NCBI GenBank assembly: GCA_012845835.1
Contig: JABAKD010000014.1
Location: 10,021,701-10,085,700 of the forward strand
Origin: Undaria pinnatifida
Taxonomy: Eukaryota > Sar > Phaeophyceae > Laminariales > Alariaceae
Reading direction: 5' to 3'
DNA length: 64,000 nucleotides
The notes under the pieces were generated by a model. It had not been told where the DNA came from. It made no database searches and saw only the letters and a program-made list of their open reading frames with translations. Shown piece by piece: positions 53,546-64,000 of the stretch (position 1 is its first letter; each line of letters begins with the position of its first letter). Made by a program: the position numbers and the translations under genes.

Positions 53546-55962
53546 GGTTTGTACATACCCTGCAGGACACATTGGAATATTGGTATGGGAGGTGAACGCA
53601 ATGTAAGATAGAGGTGACACCTGATTTTTGGAGGCCTCGCGCTTAAGCTCTATACCCCACCATACAGAGACTTCCGTAGGAAAACGAAAGCGCAAATTGA
53701 TGAGCAGCTGTGCCCCAGCCCAGGTATAGAACGATAAATACTTCAAACCGCGAACTGGTATGCCAACGGTGTTGAGTGGTTAAGTCAGTTCAGGAGCCCC
53801 GTCAGTCAAAAATATTAGGGCCACAAAGTGCTACGGGGGCACTATCATCGTAGCAACTGTCAATGCCTCCTTCGGGAGCCCTAGCCCTCTAAAGGAATCG
53901 ACTGTGAACTCAGGCACCTGGTAGGGAGGAAGGGCCAGGATATTTATCAATAGCAGGGACGGGGAATCTTCCGGTCGATGGAATCTACGGGCCCGTGCGC
54001 GACTATCTATACCTGGCATGTGTTACACCACGTATTCCTGGCATGTGTCATACCAGGTACCAGGTGTTTAACAAGAAGAGCCGGGGTGCTGCTCGCAAAA
54101 AAGGTGTAACGTCATTGACCAAGAGAGACGCCGCCGATACTTCTATATGTAAGTGTAGCAGACACCGTGCTTCTATCACAGCTTGACTGCGAAACTATGA
54201 TGCCCTAGTTGCCCTAGGGAATTATTACAAGAAGTAGTAGCGTTTGGTCTTAGGGGGAACCGGGCTACGCCTTTTGATCTGCGCATTGAAGGCGTGCGCA
54301 GTCAGGGCAGTCACGAAAGTTTAAAACAAGACAAAATGTAGCATTCCAGTATCTCACACTGCTTGAGAGGGACAGGGTCCGCTTCTCGACATCAGCAAAC
54401 CTTCACCAATTCCCTCGCTCTGAAGAGGCGATATTTTCGTCGAAACCACGCCACCACTGTATTAACAGGGTTCACCAAAGACAAGTTGACCAGATAGCCA
54501 TGTCAACAACCGAGCTAGACAATGAAAAATGAGCGCATCCTCGGAAACAACCAGGGCAAACAAACGTATTCAAGCTGGCTAACGGCGCACATGCATGCTG
54601 TCAGAACAAGCAATCAAACAGGTTAGCTAACACCGCACATGCAGGTTTCTTTAAGAAAAAACAAAAGTAGGATCCCCCTCTTCCGTCCAACGTTGCTCAA
54701 GTTGAGTTGAAGGCCTGCTGCTGCATATCTAAGCTAAGCGGCAACATGATGAGGTCAAACGTTATTGCGCCAGAGCGGCTGATATCACCGACACATCCTA
54801 CACCGAAAAACAAAAGCGGGGTCAGAGGCGTTTTTGGCGAACGCTTCCGGCTACTGTGACCCGAGGACAAAAGAGTACACAAACCGTGTTCAATTTGGCC
54901 ATGTGAAAACGTATCCACCCATAACTCGAACACGTTAAAATTCGTCACGTACACAAAACGATTGTTTTCACCGCAATCGGTACGTTCACGCTAAAACAAA
55001 ACTACAGCAGTAGTGCTCCCTCTATGGCGCCGGTTGAGTGCTGGTTGCTCACAATGGTGCCCGTGAAATCACATGGGAACAACCTGCAACGGCAGATGCG
55101 GAGTAGTGCCGGTTGCCCCTATATCGCCGGCTTTCCGCCTAGCCCATACCGGCTACAGAGGGACCACCACTGTATCTCTATGCCCCCGCCGCTCTAGAAG
55201 CCTCATGAACCCATCCCAACGGTGGTTCCTCCAGCACAAGCCCGATGCCACCTCCCTCCAGACCTGCACCATCCACGGCCGACTGCACTCTAGTCCACCG
55301 TCCGTGCGAATGGAACTAGCATACCTACTGTACCCACCACGCCTATACGGCAGTGTTGTACCATTACTAGTCACTTGCAGCCCTTCTTTTATCAGCGAGC
55401 CCTTCGCGCGAGTGGCTGCCTAACCATGAACTTGCGGTTTCGCGATATAACCATGGTTCGTCCAATTAACCTGTTCATTACGCTTCGACAACACCAAACG
55501 TTTGTGTCCCTGATTGGCCGCCGTCCTATAAGCCTCGTGCGCGAGTGGCCTACACTCGGCAAAGGAAACAACGGGGGAACCCCCTTTATCGCAGCCTTGG
55601 TGTACTCTCGTCCACCGTCTCCACGAAAATTTAGTTTGATGGCGATTCACAACCGAATAGCCCAGTAGCATGCCATCGTCGGCCGCCGCCCTTGACCACA
55701 TCTTCACACATCGGACAGATGACGATCTATATAATCTATATCCCATGGGCTGTTACTATTTTTTTGTTTGGCACGATCTGTGTACCACGTGCAGATCTAA
55801 CCCAGGCAGCGTGTGCCAACCCAGTCAGATCATCCTGCTTTCACTCGGCAACATGACCTATATGACAGGCAGCTTGTGTAATAGACCAGGGATCTGTCTG
55901 CCCTAAAAGGCACAGATTGTCAGCAGATCAATAGGGATCTGATCTGTCCGACTAGAACAAAC
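53546..55962. other. No convincing gene
   Basis: A Pro/Ser-rich plus frame at 55,073-55,423 and its flanks have no domain. Direct repeats ACCTGGCATGTGT(T/C)A(C/T)ACCA at 54,010-54,050 and CTAACGGCGCACATGCA / CTAACACCGCACATGCA at 54,580-54,640 are present. Confidence 0.4.
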
Positions 55963-56646
55963 TCATCGAGGCACGGCCGTGTCATAGGCTTGTCCCTGAT
56001 CTTCGCACTCGTCCATTCGCCAGCCACCGTGCGCCTCTAACCCTACCCTCCCAACCGGGATGACAACACCGTTTCGCGCGCCACTCGCGGAGTCGGGGCC
56101 CGTCGGGGATCGGCCATCGAGTCCGTTCGAACGTGCCTGAGTCCATGCAGAGAGCGCCTTCCGCTGTTGCCCTGGCCCAGACTCCCGTTTTGCTTCTCCC
56201 GGGGTCGAAACGGAGCTCACAACCGCATTGCCGTACTGCCTCTCCCTTGCTGTGTCCTCGCAGGGTTCCACATCCATGTCGTCCAAGTAAGGTCCCCGCG
56301 CCGTGCCGTTGTTTTCGCGTGCCATGGAGCCGAAATACTGTTCCGCCCGACGTCTGTCCTCCCAATTTCCCTCGCCCTCCCCTTTTTCGCCATCACTCTC
56401 CTCCTCGTCGTCTTCCTCCTCCTCCTCTTCCTCTTCCTCTTCTTCCTCTTCCTCTTCTTCCTCTTCTTCCTCTTCTTCCTCCTCCTCGCCGTCTTCTTGA
56501 GGCAACTCCCACCATGCTTTCCTGTTGCCCTCACCGCCCCCGTCTTCCAACAACGCCTCCTCCTCCGTGGGAGCCCTCTCGCCGCGCAAAATCGCAAGCG
56601 TCATCACCTGGCGGCAGACTCCTATGTCGCCCTGAGTAAAAATCAT
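55963..56646 (-). CDS. Glu-rich protein ORF (227 codons)
   Basis: Starts at ATG 56,646-56,644. The N-terminal part reads IGVCRQVMTLAILRGERAPT, then EEEALLEDGGGEGNRKAWWE. A run of about 27 Glu follows, encoded by a (CTT/CTC)n microsatellite on the plus strand (56,396-56,492), then a Glu/Asp/Gly/Arg-rich hydrophilic tail (YLDDMDVEPCEDTARERQ). A TTTTTACTCAG at 56,635-56,645 on the minus strand could instead be an intron acceptor, so this may be an internal or last exon. No domain is recognised. Acidic tracts of this kind are common in chromatin-associated proteins, but function is not inferred. Confidence 0.4.
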   Translation of the reverse strand: MIFTQGDIGVCRQVMTLAILRGERAPTEEEALLEDGGGEGNRKAWWELPQEDGEEEEEEEEEEEEEEEEEEEEEEEEEDDEEESDGEKGEGEGNWEDRRRAEQYFGSMARENNGTARGPYLDDMDVEPCEDTARERQYGNAVVSSVSTPGEAKRESGPGQQRKALSAWTQARSNGLDGRSPTGPDSASGARNGVVIPVGRVGLEAHGGWRMDECEDQGQAYDTAVPR

Positions 56647-56689
56647 GGCACAAACGAGCGGAGGGTGGACGAGGTATCTTGAGCTCTAC

Positions 56690-56940
56690 ACTGGTGCTAC
56701 GTCAGGGGCATCATTTTTGGGCTAAATTATTTTGTGAAAATGACGGGGCTCCTTAACGCAATATCATCCAATATAATTCATGTTTGGCAATGTTATTCGT
56801 TTTATACCTGGACCATGGGGAATGCTCATCGGATTGCATTTGTATTATTTCTCTCGACTGTTGTGCTTGGGTGAGATATAGACCTCCCCGACCGAGGAGA
56901 CTCAGAAAAGGTAAAACCACCTCTACCCGTAGCATGCTTC
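56690..56940 (+). mobile_element. MITE-like element, family M, copy M6
   Basis: The left end has GGTGCTACGTCAGGGGCATC then ATTTTTGGGC, followed by GACGGGGCTCCTTAACGC. The right end has GAGACTCAGAAAAGG then CCACCTCTACCCGTAGCATG. It lies just upstream (in the minus sense) of the Glu-rich ORF. Confidence 0.65.
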
Positions 56941-59811
56941 GGTAAAGGTCACACGCCGTTACGTCCAAAGACGTAAATCAATGCAATCGACGTGTAGGTA
57001 CACGCCTAATTGACCGAAGCCATGACCAAATGCCGTCAAAATGCAGGCACTGGGTGGGTCATGCCTTGAACCTATATACCAGGTACTATCAGTCAATAGG
57101 TGTGCGGCCATGGCAGCAACGGGTGGACGATGGATGGCGTTGAGTTCGCGTCACTCGAAAAATTGACATTTCGATTGAAAAGGATTGTAGCATAACTGGA
57201 CGTGCATGTACACCGATGTGCCAGGGTCAGTATTTCCAAGCTTCACGTAATAACTCGTAGCGCTTCCCAAGATACGACGTTGAGACCAACTGTGGGTTTT
57301 ACGGCTTGCTCAGCTCTTAGGGGCTGTGAGTTAGCTGGACTTTACGGCTATATATTAGCTGGTGGGCGGAGACAAAAAGGCAACTCACTAACTTTGTCTT
57401 GATAAATAAATAATCAAATAAATAAATAATAAAACACAATTCAAGCGACAAACGCGCCTGCCAGATGCTATGACGCAAAAATGCGCAAAGTACCGCAGTA
57501 TCAATACAAGCAAGAAGTTATATATGTTGTCCGGTGTACGACCTGCTTCACGTGTTTTGCAGAGGTTGGGTTGTTTTATTTGTTTCCACAATCGCACCCC
57601 TGCAATGCCGGGAGGAAACACACCGGATTCTCACGTTCTCACGGACCGGACAGATATTGCGTGCACCAAGCGCGAACAGTTGGCGCGATGGGACGAAAAA
57701 CCATTAATTCATGCTATGGTATTATTGCAATCCAACATTTTTATTGGTTTTGCACAATTGAGGGAGACCCTATAAAAACAGCAGCAACAACAGCGACGCG
57801 CAAAACAAACTTCCTGCGCGTCTTACCTGAGAGAAATCAAGCGCCTTCCCCTTGCTGAGCCGGTCTGCAAACATGGACGCAAACACGCCTGCAGCAAGAC
57901 CAAAGAGATAGGGGGCAGGGGCGTGGGGGGGGGTTGTGATCAGATTGTGCATGGCCGTAGTCGTATGACCATAGACCCTCGCATCTCTACTATGCCGGGA
58001 CGGAGTACGTCGGGGTTTCACCAACCAGGCAGACATTGCTTGCACCATGCGCGAGAGGCCATAAAGGTGTTCGGCGAGTGGCATGAAGGCTGAACAACAT
58101 ATTTCCAAGAACCGCTCGTAAGACGGACTTCGGTACCTTGGGCCTACTTTCTTGCTTATGGATGACAACGCCAATGAGTTACTTTGTTCTCTGGTGTGGC
58201 CACACCAGATATAGCAATGGCTTTTAGTATGTAACTGCCTCGTGGGTGCCTTACCATATTCACACCACATGGTGTAATCATTCCTCTTGAGCGGAATTAG
58301 GGTTCTCCACCCCGCACAATATGATCTACAGGGACTCGCTAACCATCATGGTGACCGCCAAAAAAAAACAAAAAAAGCGGTACTCTGGTTGTCAGCTCAC
58401 GCAGTAATTGACATGCTTTACAGCGTCGTTGCCGACCAACGCCAACCCCAATATACATATAACGTTTTACAGCGTCGGTGCCAACCGAGGCCAAGTATTG
58501 TATATATATATATATGCGTATTTTGAGGGGTGGGGGCAGGGGCGTGGGGCGGGGGGGTCAGCGAGGTGGCAAGTTCGATTTTTTTTTATTTCAGTTATAT
58601 TTCTTGAGGCGGAATTTTTCTGCAGTAACATGTTTTACATCGATTATTTTGCTGGGAGGTACTATTCGGCTCCAGGGATATTAAAGCCGGTTCTGTGAAG
58701 ACGACTAGACTATCGCCATGAATTCATGTGAGAACAACACCCGTGGTTCCGGAATGTGGACTGGATCAAGGGCGGCCGAATTATCTCCGACAAGGTGCCA
58801 TCTCAAGGAAACCGAATGTGGGAGAGATCACGCAACATGAATCTCGCAAAAGTAACATCATTACAAAGCTCTATTTTGACGGCGCCAAAAAGTACCGACC
58901 CCTTTCGAGTTGCCTGAAGCGTCCGCCGACCACGAACGCTCGCAACATTGTAGTTGAAACTTCACCACATAAACAAATATCCAGCTACGCGAGATTCTAG
59001 GTCAACCTTGAGTATAATATACCCTAGTTACGGGGGAACATATCATATCAATAGTAATCAGACCCATCACAGACACAAACGCCAATGTACGTCATCTTGC
59101 GCTGCCGGGGTTGTAACGAAGACCACTGATAGGGACAGCTTACGCTATGCCTACAATGGGACCCGAAGGGTGCGCCAGCTAGCGTTGGGCTGCGAAAGCA
59201 GCTGAGTTAAATCGACACACGACGCGTATGAAAATACGTGAAAGTGTGGTGAGCTAAAGCTTTATTTCTCCCCATCCACCGGAGGATAAAAAAAAAAAAA
59301 AAAAAAAAAAATGTCCCTATTCTGACTACTAGATGTTAACAAGATTTGGTTCTGATTACTGCGATCATGGTGTGTTTCCCCGGAAATACCGGCAGCATGA
59401 GTATTATACGATGCCTGGTACCATCGTTCGGCCCCCGCTCGGACGCGAAGGTCTCTTAGCGGTGTACATAAAGCTCTCAAGCCGCCGATGGAGTGGGGTA
59501 CATCGACGTCGTCCTTGAAAGACAGGCGAATATTACGAGTACATACACAGTATTTAGCAGCAGATGAATCGCCTGGCTTCTGGCAAAAACAAAAACAAAA
59601 AAGTCTCGGGAGGAAAAAATCGAAAATAACCAATTGACTTCTTAGGGACCTGAGAGCGAAAACATGCCTACAGCAAACGACGATTACAGCATCCAACACA
59701 CGACGAACGACAGCCCGGGCTGCTGGCGTAAAGTGTGCATCCGAGCCACAGCAACGCAAGGGGCTGTACAACACGTGCGCAGCATGGTCACTCTCGTACT
59801 GCAGCACGCTC
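56941..59811. other. No supported gene; simple repeats
   Basis: It contains (AAAT)n at 57,405-57,432, TATATATA at 58,500-58,516, G-runs near 57,926 and 58,545 and a 24-bp poly-A at 59,288-59,311. The minus frame 57,770-58,270 has no motif. Confidence 0.4.
59288..59311 (+). repeat. Poly-A tract
   Basis: 24 consecutive A. It could be a retroposon tail, but no body is recognised upstream. Confidence 0.85.
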
Positions 59812-59814
59812 TTC

Positions 59815-61789
59815 TCATAAAATCTCACTCGTCGTTGTTGTTTTCGCTAGACATGGGGCCCAAAAGGGCTGCGCACGACTGGGGACGACCGCAAGGGTTA
59901 GGGCTGGCTCACCGCAGTCGAGGCCATTGTGTTGGCGCGGCACGTTGCCGTAGTTGAACCTCGGCCAGCCGGATACGTCCATCCCTTTCCCGCCGCGCTT
60001 GTTCTTCGACTCGTCATCGACGAACCGAGCCATATACTGTTTACGGTAGACACGCAAGTCCACAAAGACGAGGGTCGGGAAAAACAACATGTTAAAAGCG
60101 AACAAGAAAGAAGCATCGGACACCCGAACTCCAATATACGAACGGCAACGCACGCGACAAGCTGACGATGTTGGGCAAAGTGGCGAACCGAATCATCTAC
60201 CCACGGTGAAAAAAAAAGTATGCTCGGGATGAAGTAGATACTGTCCTGAGCGGATAGGCCGGAGCAATTTATAATGACGTTGCAGCAAAGAGGAAAGGGT
60301 TTTTGACGCAAGGATACCGCGGCGCTAAAGCTAACCACTAAAGCTTGCCTTTCGATTGGGAAAACCTCAAAGAAACAGGGTCAACATAGCTGATGGCTGG
60401 CATGTGGATGTAAAACAACAGAAAAGAGTGTCATGATTATAACCTTTCCCACGGCAGTGGAAACTGGTACCAAAAATTCATAGCCGATTCAAGTCGAGTC
60501 CGAGGTTTCACTCAACTGGCGTTAATTAAACTACCCATCGTTTTACTATGCCGCCGAAATCATATTAATCTTCCAACCTCATATCCCAGGAGAAGCTTGT
60601 CGTCTAGTCTGAGCGCAGGTTGCATTCTATGTTCCGTACAGTTTGCAGTCTGAGTTTCGACAAAGTTGGCAATCGACAACTCGCTCGCACACATACGACG
60701 GCGCCGCCGCGGCCGCAAAAGCGGACACAAAAACAGGCCCTAGCAGTAGCCAGCGGCGACGTGACACCGCGTGTTGTGGTCAAGAAAATATAAACAAACC
60801 CCAGGGTTTCGGCGCCGCAAGGTGCTTCATCCCGCACTACCGTGCGACCGTGTCAGGGGCTCGGCGCCGCGAGGCGCTTCATGGCGCACCCGCCTACGAC
60901 CGCTGTATTAGGTGCACCTCACACGACACACGACACACAACACACACACGACACTGGCGGGTCGACCGGGCACCACCTTGCAGCTTTCACACGTCACACC
61001 TTACACACTATACGTTACAGGCGCGTCGACTGGGCACAAGCCCTGTCTCTGCACGCCACACGTTACACAGCACGCGCCACAGGCAGGTTGACCGGGCGTG
61101 TCCTACCATGCCTCTGTCACACCTTTCGACTGGAAAAACGCCTCCCTCTAGCCTTCGATGTGTGGCACGATAGGGTTAGCACTTATTGGCCGGAATATTC
61201 ATGACTGCTGGGGCCTCTTCACCTAAGACACCACCAAATATCGACAGAACATTATTTGGGCGTGTTGCGAGATCGTTTGTCGTGTACCAGGTATATGCCT
61301 ACGGTAGATCATGAGATTGTACATCGAATCAAGAGCGCCTTTGTTTTCGACGTCATTTGGGGACAGAAACAGAGCTCTCCAAGTGGGGAACGTTAGGAAA
61401 CGTAAGTGCACCCCTTCCGTAGCGTGCGTCCTTCCAAGTGAAAAAACGCCTCCCTCGAGTTTTCCGTGTGAAAAAACGCAGTGGGATTGCGTTTCGCGAC
61501 GCCTCTTTCTAGCCTTCCGCGTGAAAACACGCCTTCCTCCATAATTCCAAGCGAAAACACGCCTCATTCTACAACACCTCGATAGCATTGCGGCGCCCAC
61601 CCCTACCTCGAAACCCTCATCGCCGAACGGTGAGCCCAAGGAGTCGTAGTACTCCAGCCGCTCAAGGCGGAAGTTGATGACGGCCAAGGTCCAGTGGTTC
61701 TGCGTGCGTGCCGCGGGCGCAACATTTTGCAACGGTTCACGAATCCGACCAGGAGGCATGTCAGAAATCGTCCGCCATTTCCGTTTCAA
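59815..61789 (-). CDS. Ulp1-type (C48) cysteine peptidase, split gene
   Basis: Minus strand. Exon-like block 1 (61,789-61,607) encodes NHWTLAVINFRLERLEYYDS then LGSPFGDEGFE, containing the catalytic His (HW) and Asp (YYDSLG) of Ulp1/SENP-type peptidases, which process or remove SUMO-like modifiers. Block 2 (60,036-59,913 and on) encodes YMARFVDDESKNKRGGKGMD, then SGWPRFNYGNVPRQHNGLDC then G, with the oxyanion Gln and nucleophile Cys (RQHNGLDCG). GAG|GTAGGG at 61,607/61,606 and AAACAG|TATATGG before 60,036 join the blocks in phase 0 across a ~1.57-kb intron. That intron holds MITE copy M7 and tandem repeats. The frame runs on to 59,815 (EPALTLAVVPSRAQPFW), although EP replaces the usual VF after DCG and GTGAGC there could be a donor. 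The N-terminal start is not identified. All catalytic residues are present, so the gene may be intact. It may be element-borne. Confidence 0.72.
60802..60912 (+). repeat. 55-bp tandem repeat x2
   Basis: CCCCAGGGTTTCGGCGCCGC and TCAGGGGCTCGGCGCCGCG start two copies sharing GCTTCAT(C/G)(C/G)CGCAC and CGACCG(T/C)(G/T). Confidence 0.75.
60920..61125 (+). repeat. ~68-bp degenerate tandem repeat (CACAC-rich)
   Basis: GGCGGGTCGACCGGGCACCA, GCGCGTCGACTGGGCACAA and GCAGGTTGACCGGGCGTGT recur about 68 bp apart, with CACACGTTACAC-like spacers. Confidence 0.7.
61125..61570 (+). repeat. ~35-bp tandem repeat interrupted by M7
   Basis: Units of the form TTCCAAGTGAAAAAACGCC then TCCCTCGAGTTTTCCG occur at 61,125-61,157 and again from 61,431 to 61,570. 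They flank M7, which appears inserted within the array. Confidence 0.7.
61158..61430 (+). mobile_element. MITE-like element, family M, copy M7
   Basis: The left end has GTGGCACGATAGGGTTAGCA then CTTATTGGC. The right end has AGTGCACCCCTTCCGTAGCG then TGCGTC. Internal GTGTACCAGGTATATGCC and AACAGAGCTCTCCAAGTGGG blocks match the family. It lies inside the predicted intron of the Ulp1-like gene. Confidence 0.65.
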
Positions 61790-62499
61790 AGTCGGGGTCA
61801 GGCTGAGGTAGAGAGCCCCTCACTCGAGGGGCCTCAGAAACCAAACAATCGGCGCTACTCGTGCCCCTGTCTTAACACGTGTCTGTTCTCCGTCATTCGA
61901 TGGCGACGGCCTTGAAGCAAGCTGGAGGGCTTGGATGAGAGCTTTCGGGGTCGGTGACAGTTTTGCTAGATGGTGTGTGTGAGTGGATGTTTGGAGGGGG
62001 TGGGGGGTTAGAAGGGGAAGTCGTTTCGTGCGGGCTTGTGGGGCTTTCTTGTGGTTTTGGTAGCGTTAGTTTTTTTTTGTGCAAGGTTTAGGATAAAAAT
62101 TGGATACGGCAATCGAATAACACCCCCTGTCCAAGGCTACGGCAAGGAGGAGGCCACATTTAGAGACCACGCGACCATCCTTCCAATTATAACCTTTACC
62201 GAGTTTTCGTTTCACAACAGGCACCGCCGCCATTATCACTATCTCTTACGCTGCTACAGCCAAACGTGCGCAAGTCCAGAAATTGACCGATGCAGAACGT
62301 CGCTCGCGCGAGATAGTGAAAATTGGCGTACCCCAGAAACCGCAGCCTTGGTCCGATGCCGTTCAACCAATACCTACTGCATGCTCGAATACGAGGCATA
62401 CCTGGTTGATGTTCACCGGGAAGAGAAACTTGTCCAAGGCAAACAGGTCAATCTGTTTAGGGATTTTAATTTCGGAAAAACGGCAAGAACAAACGAACA
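61790..62499. other. Unassigned; possible upstream part of the Ulp1-like gene
   Basis: The minus strand at 61,893-62,084 encodes a Pro/Ser/Thr-rich stretch (PHETTSPSNPPPPPNIHSHT) that could be a linker of the peptidase gene, but no splice sites were established. A palindromic CCCCTCACTCGAGGGG is at 61,818-61,833. Confidence 0.35.
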
Positions 62500-63110
62500 T
62501 ATGTACAAAAAAATGAGACACAAAACACAGAAAAGCACGAAGTGGCCAGGGATGGGATCAAACAAACAAACCTACACACGAGCAAACATGAGACACAAGA
62601 CACAACACGGCACAAAGAGGCCATGGAGGGTGTCACACAAGCTAACAAACTAACGAATACATGAGAGACAGACACGACACGGCACATTCAGGGCGAGAAG
62701 GCGTCAACTATACTAACTAACTAACGAACGAAACATTAGACAGGCACAACACGGCACAAGAGGCCGGGGAGAGTATCAAACAAACAAAAAAGCAAACGAA
62801 CAAAATGGAGGCGCAGGCACAACATGGCACGAAAAGGCCGGCGAGGATATCAGACAAATAAGCAAACGAAACATACACGAGACACAGACACAAAAGCACA
62901 CAAGAAGGCAGTTTATCAAAGTAAACAAACAGTCGAGACACGGGCACAACACGGCACAAAGAGGCCATGTAGCTATCATACAAACAAAACAAACAAAACA
63001 AGCAAAAAAACAAACCAACAATACAAGCAAACAAACAAAAATAAAACAAAAACAAGCACGATACATAGAGCGAACAATGGCACAATGCGGCCAGGTAGGA
63101 TTTCGGAGAG
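62500..63110 (+). repeat. ~70-100-bp minisatellite (CAACACGGCACAAAGAGGCC)
   Basis: CA(A/C)CACGGCAC(A/G)AAGAGGCCA-like cores recur 7-8 times. They are separated by AAACAAACAAAC-type spacers of variable length. The minus-strand Cys/Phe/Val-rich frames here are shadows. Confidence 0.8.
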
Positions 63111-64000
63111 CTTCAGTTAGGCTGTGCCAAAGCTGCTGGGCATCGAGGAACCCTCTTGGAACAGAGGCATCGCGAAAAAAAAACACCAGACACGTGGCAG
63201 TTACATCTGATCTAAAGAAAACCGCGCAATAGCAGTACAAGTATCGTCATGCTGCCGGCGTGTGGTACATCTCCTTCAGTTGCATTTCAGAAACCCCCTC
63301 CGCTATTAATAGCATCCCGGGTTAGTCCGTGTGGCAGATGCTGTATTCACTATCTATTTTCGACGTGTTTTTTATATTCTAAAGTCGCAACGGGGTTGAG
63401 ATAACGTCCATAGATGCAAAGGAACCGACGGTACGGACAGCAGCTACGTACAGGGCTCGGCAGCGGAGTCAAACGAGTAGGGTCCATAGGTGTAAAGGGA
63501 TCGGCGGTACGGACAGTAGCTACGGACAGGGCTCGGTAGCGGGGTCATGGCATTTGTCACGAACAACATCGTTTAATATTGTGTGTTCATGTAGCAGTAT
63601 CCGAGAGAGGACAAGTGATCACTGTTGTCCCCTTAGCATTCTTCAACAAATACCTCCCAAAGCGAATTTGATGGGTTTCCATCATATAACGTGGTGTGTG
63701 TCTTGGACCTACGTGAGGTCAAACCTATGGGCAGCCTCTGCTGGCAGGCTCAACCAGTGATAGCTACTGCCAGTAGATTGCTACTGCCAGTACATACTGT
63801 GCCAATGCCAAACCCTACAGGTCAACCAGTATTCTCGAGAGAACGATCGGTCGGGATCGCAGTCACCTTTCTTCACGAACCACTTGACCCCCGGATCAAT
63901 TAATACGTCAGCTGTGAGTTCGACCGACAGGGTAGTCGATGAAACATTGGAACCTCTATATGCCGGTAAGCGCCAGCCGAAAATATCGGCACTATAGCGG
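63111..64000. other. No supported gene
   Basis: It contains a 66-bp tandem repeat (next entry) and the short repeat GCTACTGCCAGTA at about 63,760-63,795. No coding motif. Confidence 0.45.
63410..63546 (+). repeat. 66-bp tandem repeat x2
   Basis: GTCCATAGATGCAAAGGAAC and GTCCATAGGTGTAAAGGGAT start copies sharing CGGTACGGACAG(C/T)AGCTACG and ACAGGGCTCGG(C/T)AGCGG. Confidence 0.88.

Noticed and set aside
59288-59311. Poly-A as tail of a retroposed gene
   Set aside because: No open frame or recognised transcript body upstream, and no target duplication seen.
62776-63240. Cys/Phe/Val-rich minus-strand ORF resembling a membrane protein
   Set aside because: Lies inside the AC-rich minisatellite; the sequence follows the repeat unit.
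1-64000. CRISPR array, rRNA genes, bacterial operons
   Set aside because: No regularly spaced direct repeats with unique spacers, no rRNA core sequences and no Shine-Dalgarno-linked gene strings. Intron signals and element types are eukaryotic.

Overview
This window is eukaryotic nuclear DNA dominated by decayed mobile elements and tandem repeats. There is no bacterial operon layout, no rRNA gene, no CRISPR array and no complete large gene. Spliceosomal intron signals (GTAAGT...CAG and GTATGT...TAG around 38.4-38.9 kb), a Ty1/copia RNase H end, retroelement gag remnants, MITE-like elements and several families of minisatellite point to a large, repeat-rich genome of moderate GC. An alga or other stramenopile-like protist would fit, but the sequence alone does not fix the lineage.

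Layout. 0-3.7 kb: G-rich low-complexity DNA. 3.7-11.2 kb: repeat cluster with three MITE-like copies (family M), a large imperfect inverted repeat (5.49-7.03 against 8.31-9.15 kb) and, nested in its left arm, a tandem array of a miniature LTR element (TRIM type). 11.2-17.1 kb: G-skewed DNA made of degenerate tandem duplications, with no gene I can support. 17.6-19.5 kb: 3' end of a Ty1/copia element: RNase H, an extra ORF, a polypurine tract and a 361-bp LTR. 19.7-21.2 kb: C-skewed repeat DNA. 22.6-24.3 kb: transposase-like and unknown decayed coding pieces on both strands. 25.9-31 kb: M copy, an AAGCTT palindrome minisatellite and dispersed repeats. 31.2-34.5 kb: several minus-strand decayed coding blocks. 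35.2-38.1 kb: duplications and a degenerate minisatellite. 38.2-41 kb: an intron-containing small gene model and a further plus-strand coding region. 42.7-45.4 kb: M copy, third copy of the inverted-repeat arm, and a satellite. 45.6-51 kb: two gag-like remnants, then a NADAR (YbiA-like) domain pseudogene, then a second TRIM copy. 52-59 kb: minisatellites, small ORFs, a Glu-rich minus-strand ORF and an M copy. 59.8-61.8 kb: a minus-strand Ulp1-type (C48) cysteine peptidase, split by a predicted intron that contains another M copy. 62.5-63.1 kb: AC-rich minisatellite.

The genes do not form one pathway. The recurring theme is element within element: a TRIM array inside an inverted repeat (two empty-site copies are present in the window), M copies inside tandem repeats and an intron, and gag-like sequence beside a NADAR domain. 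Most long open frames elsewhere are shadows of base-composition bias and were left out. Gene assignments rest on motifs recognised by eye; no database search was possible.
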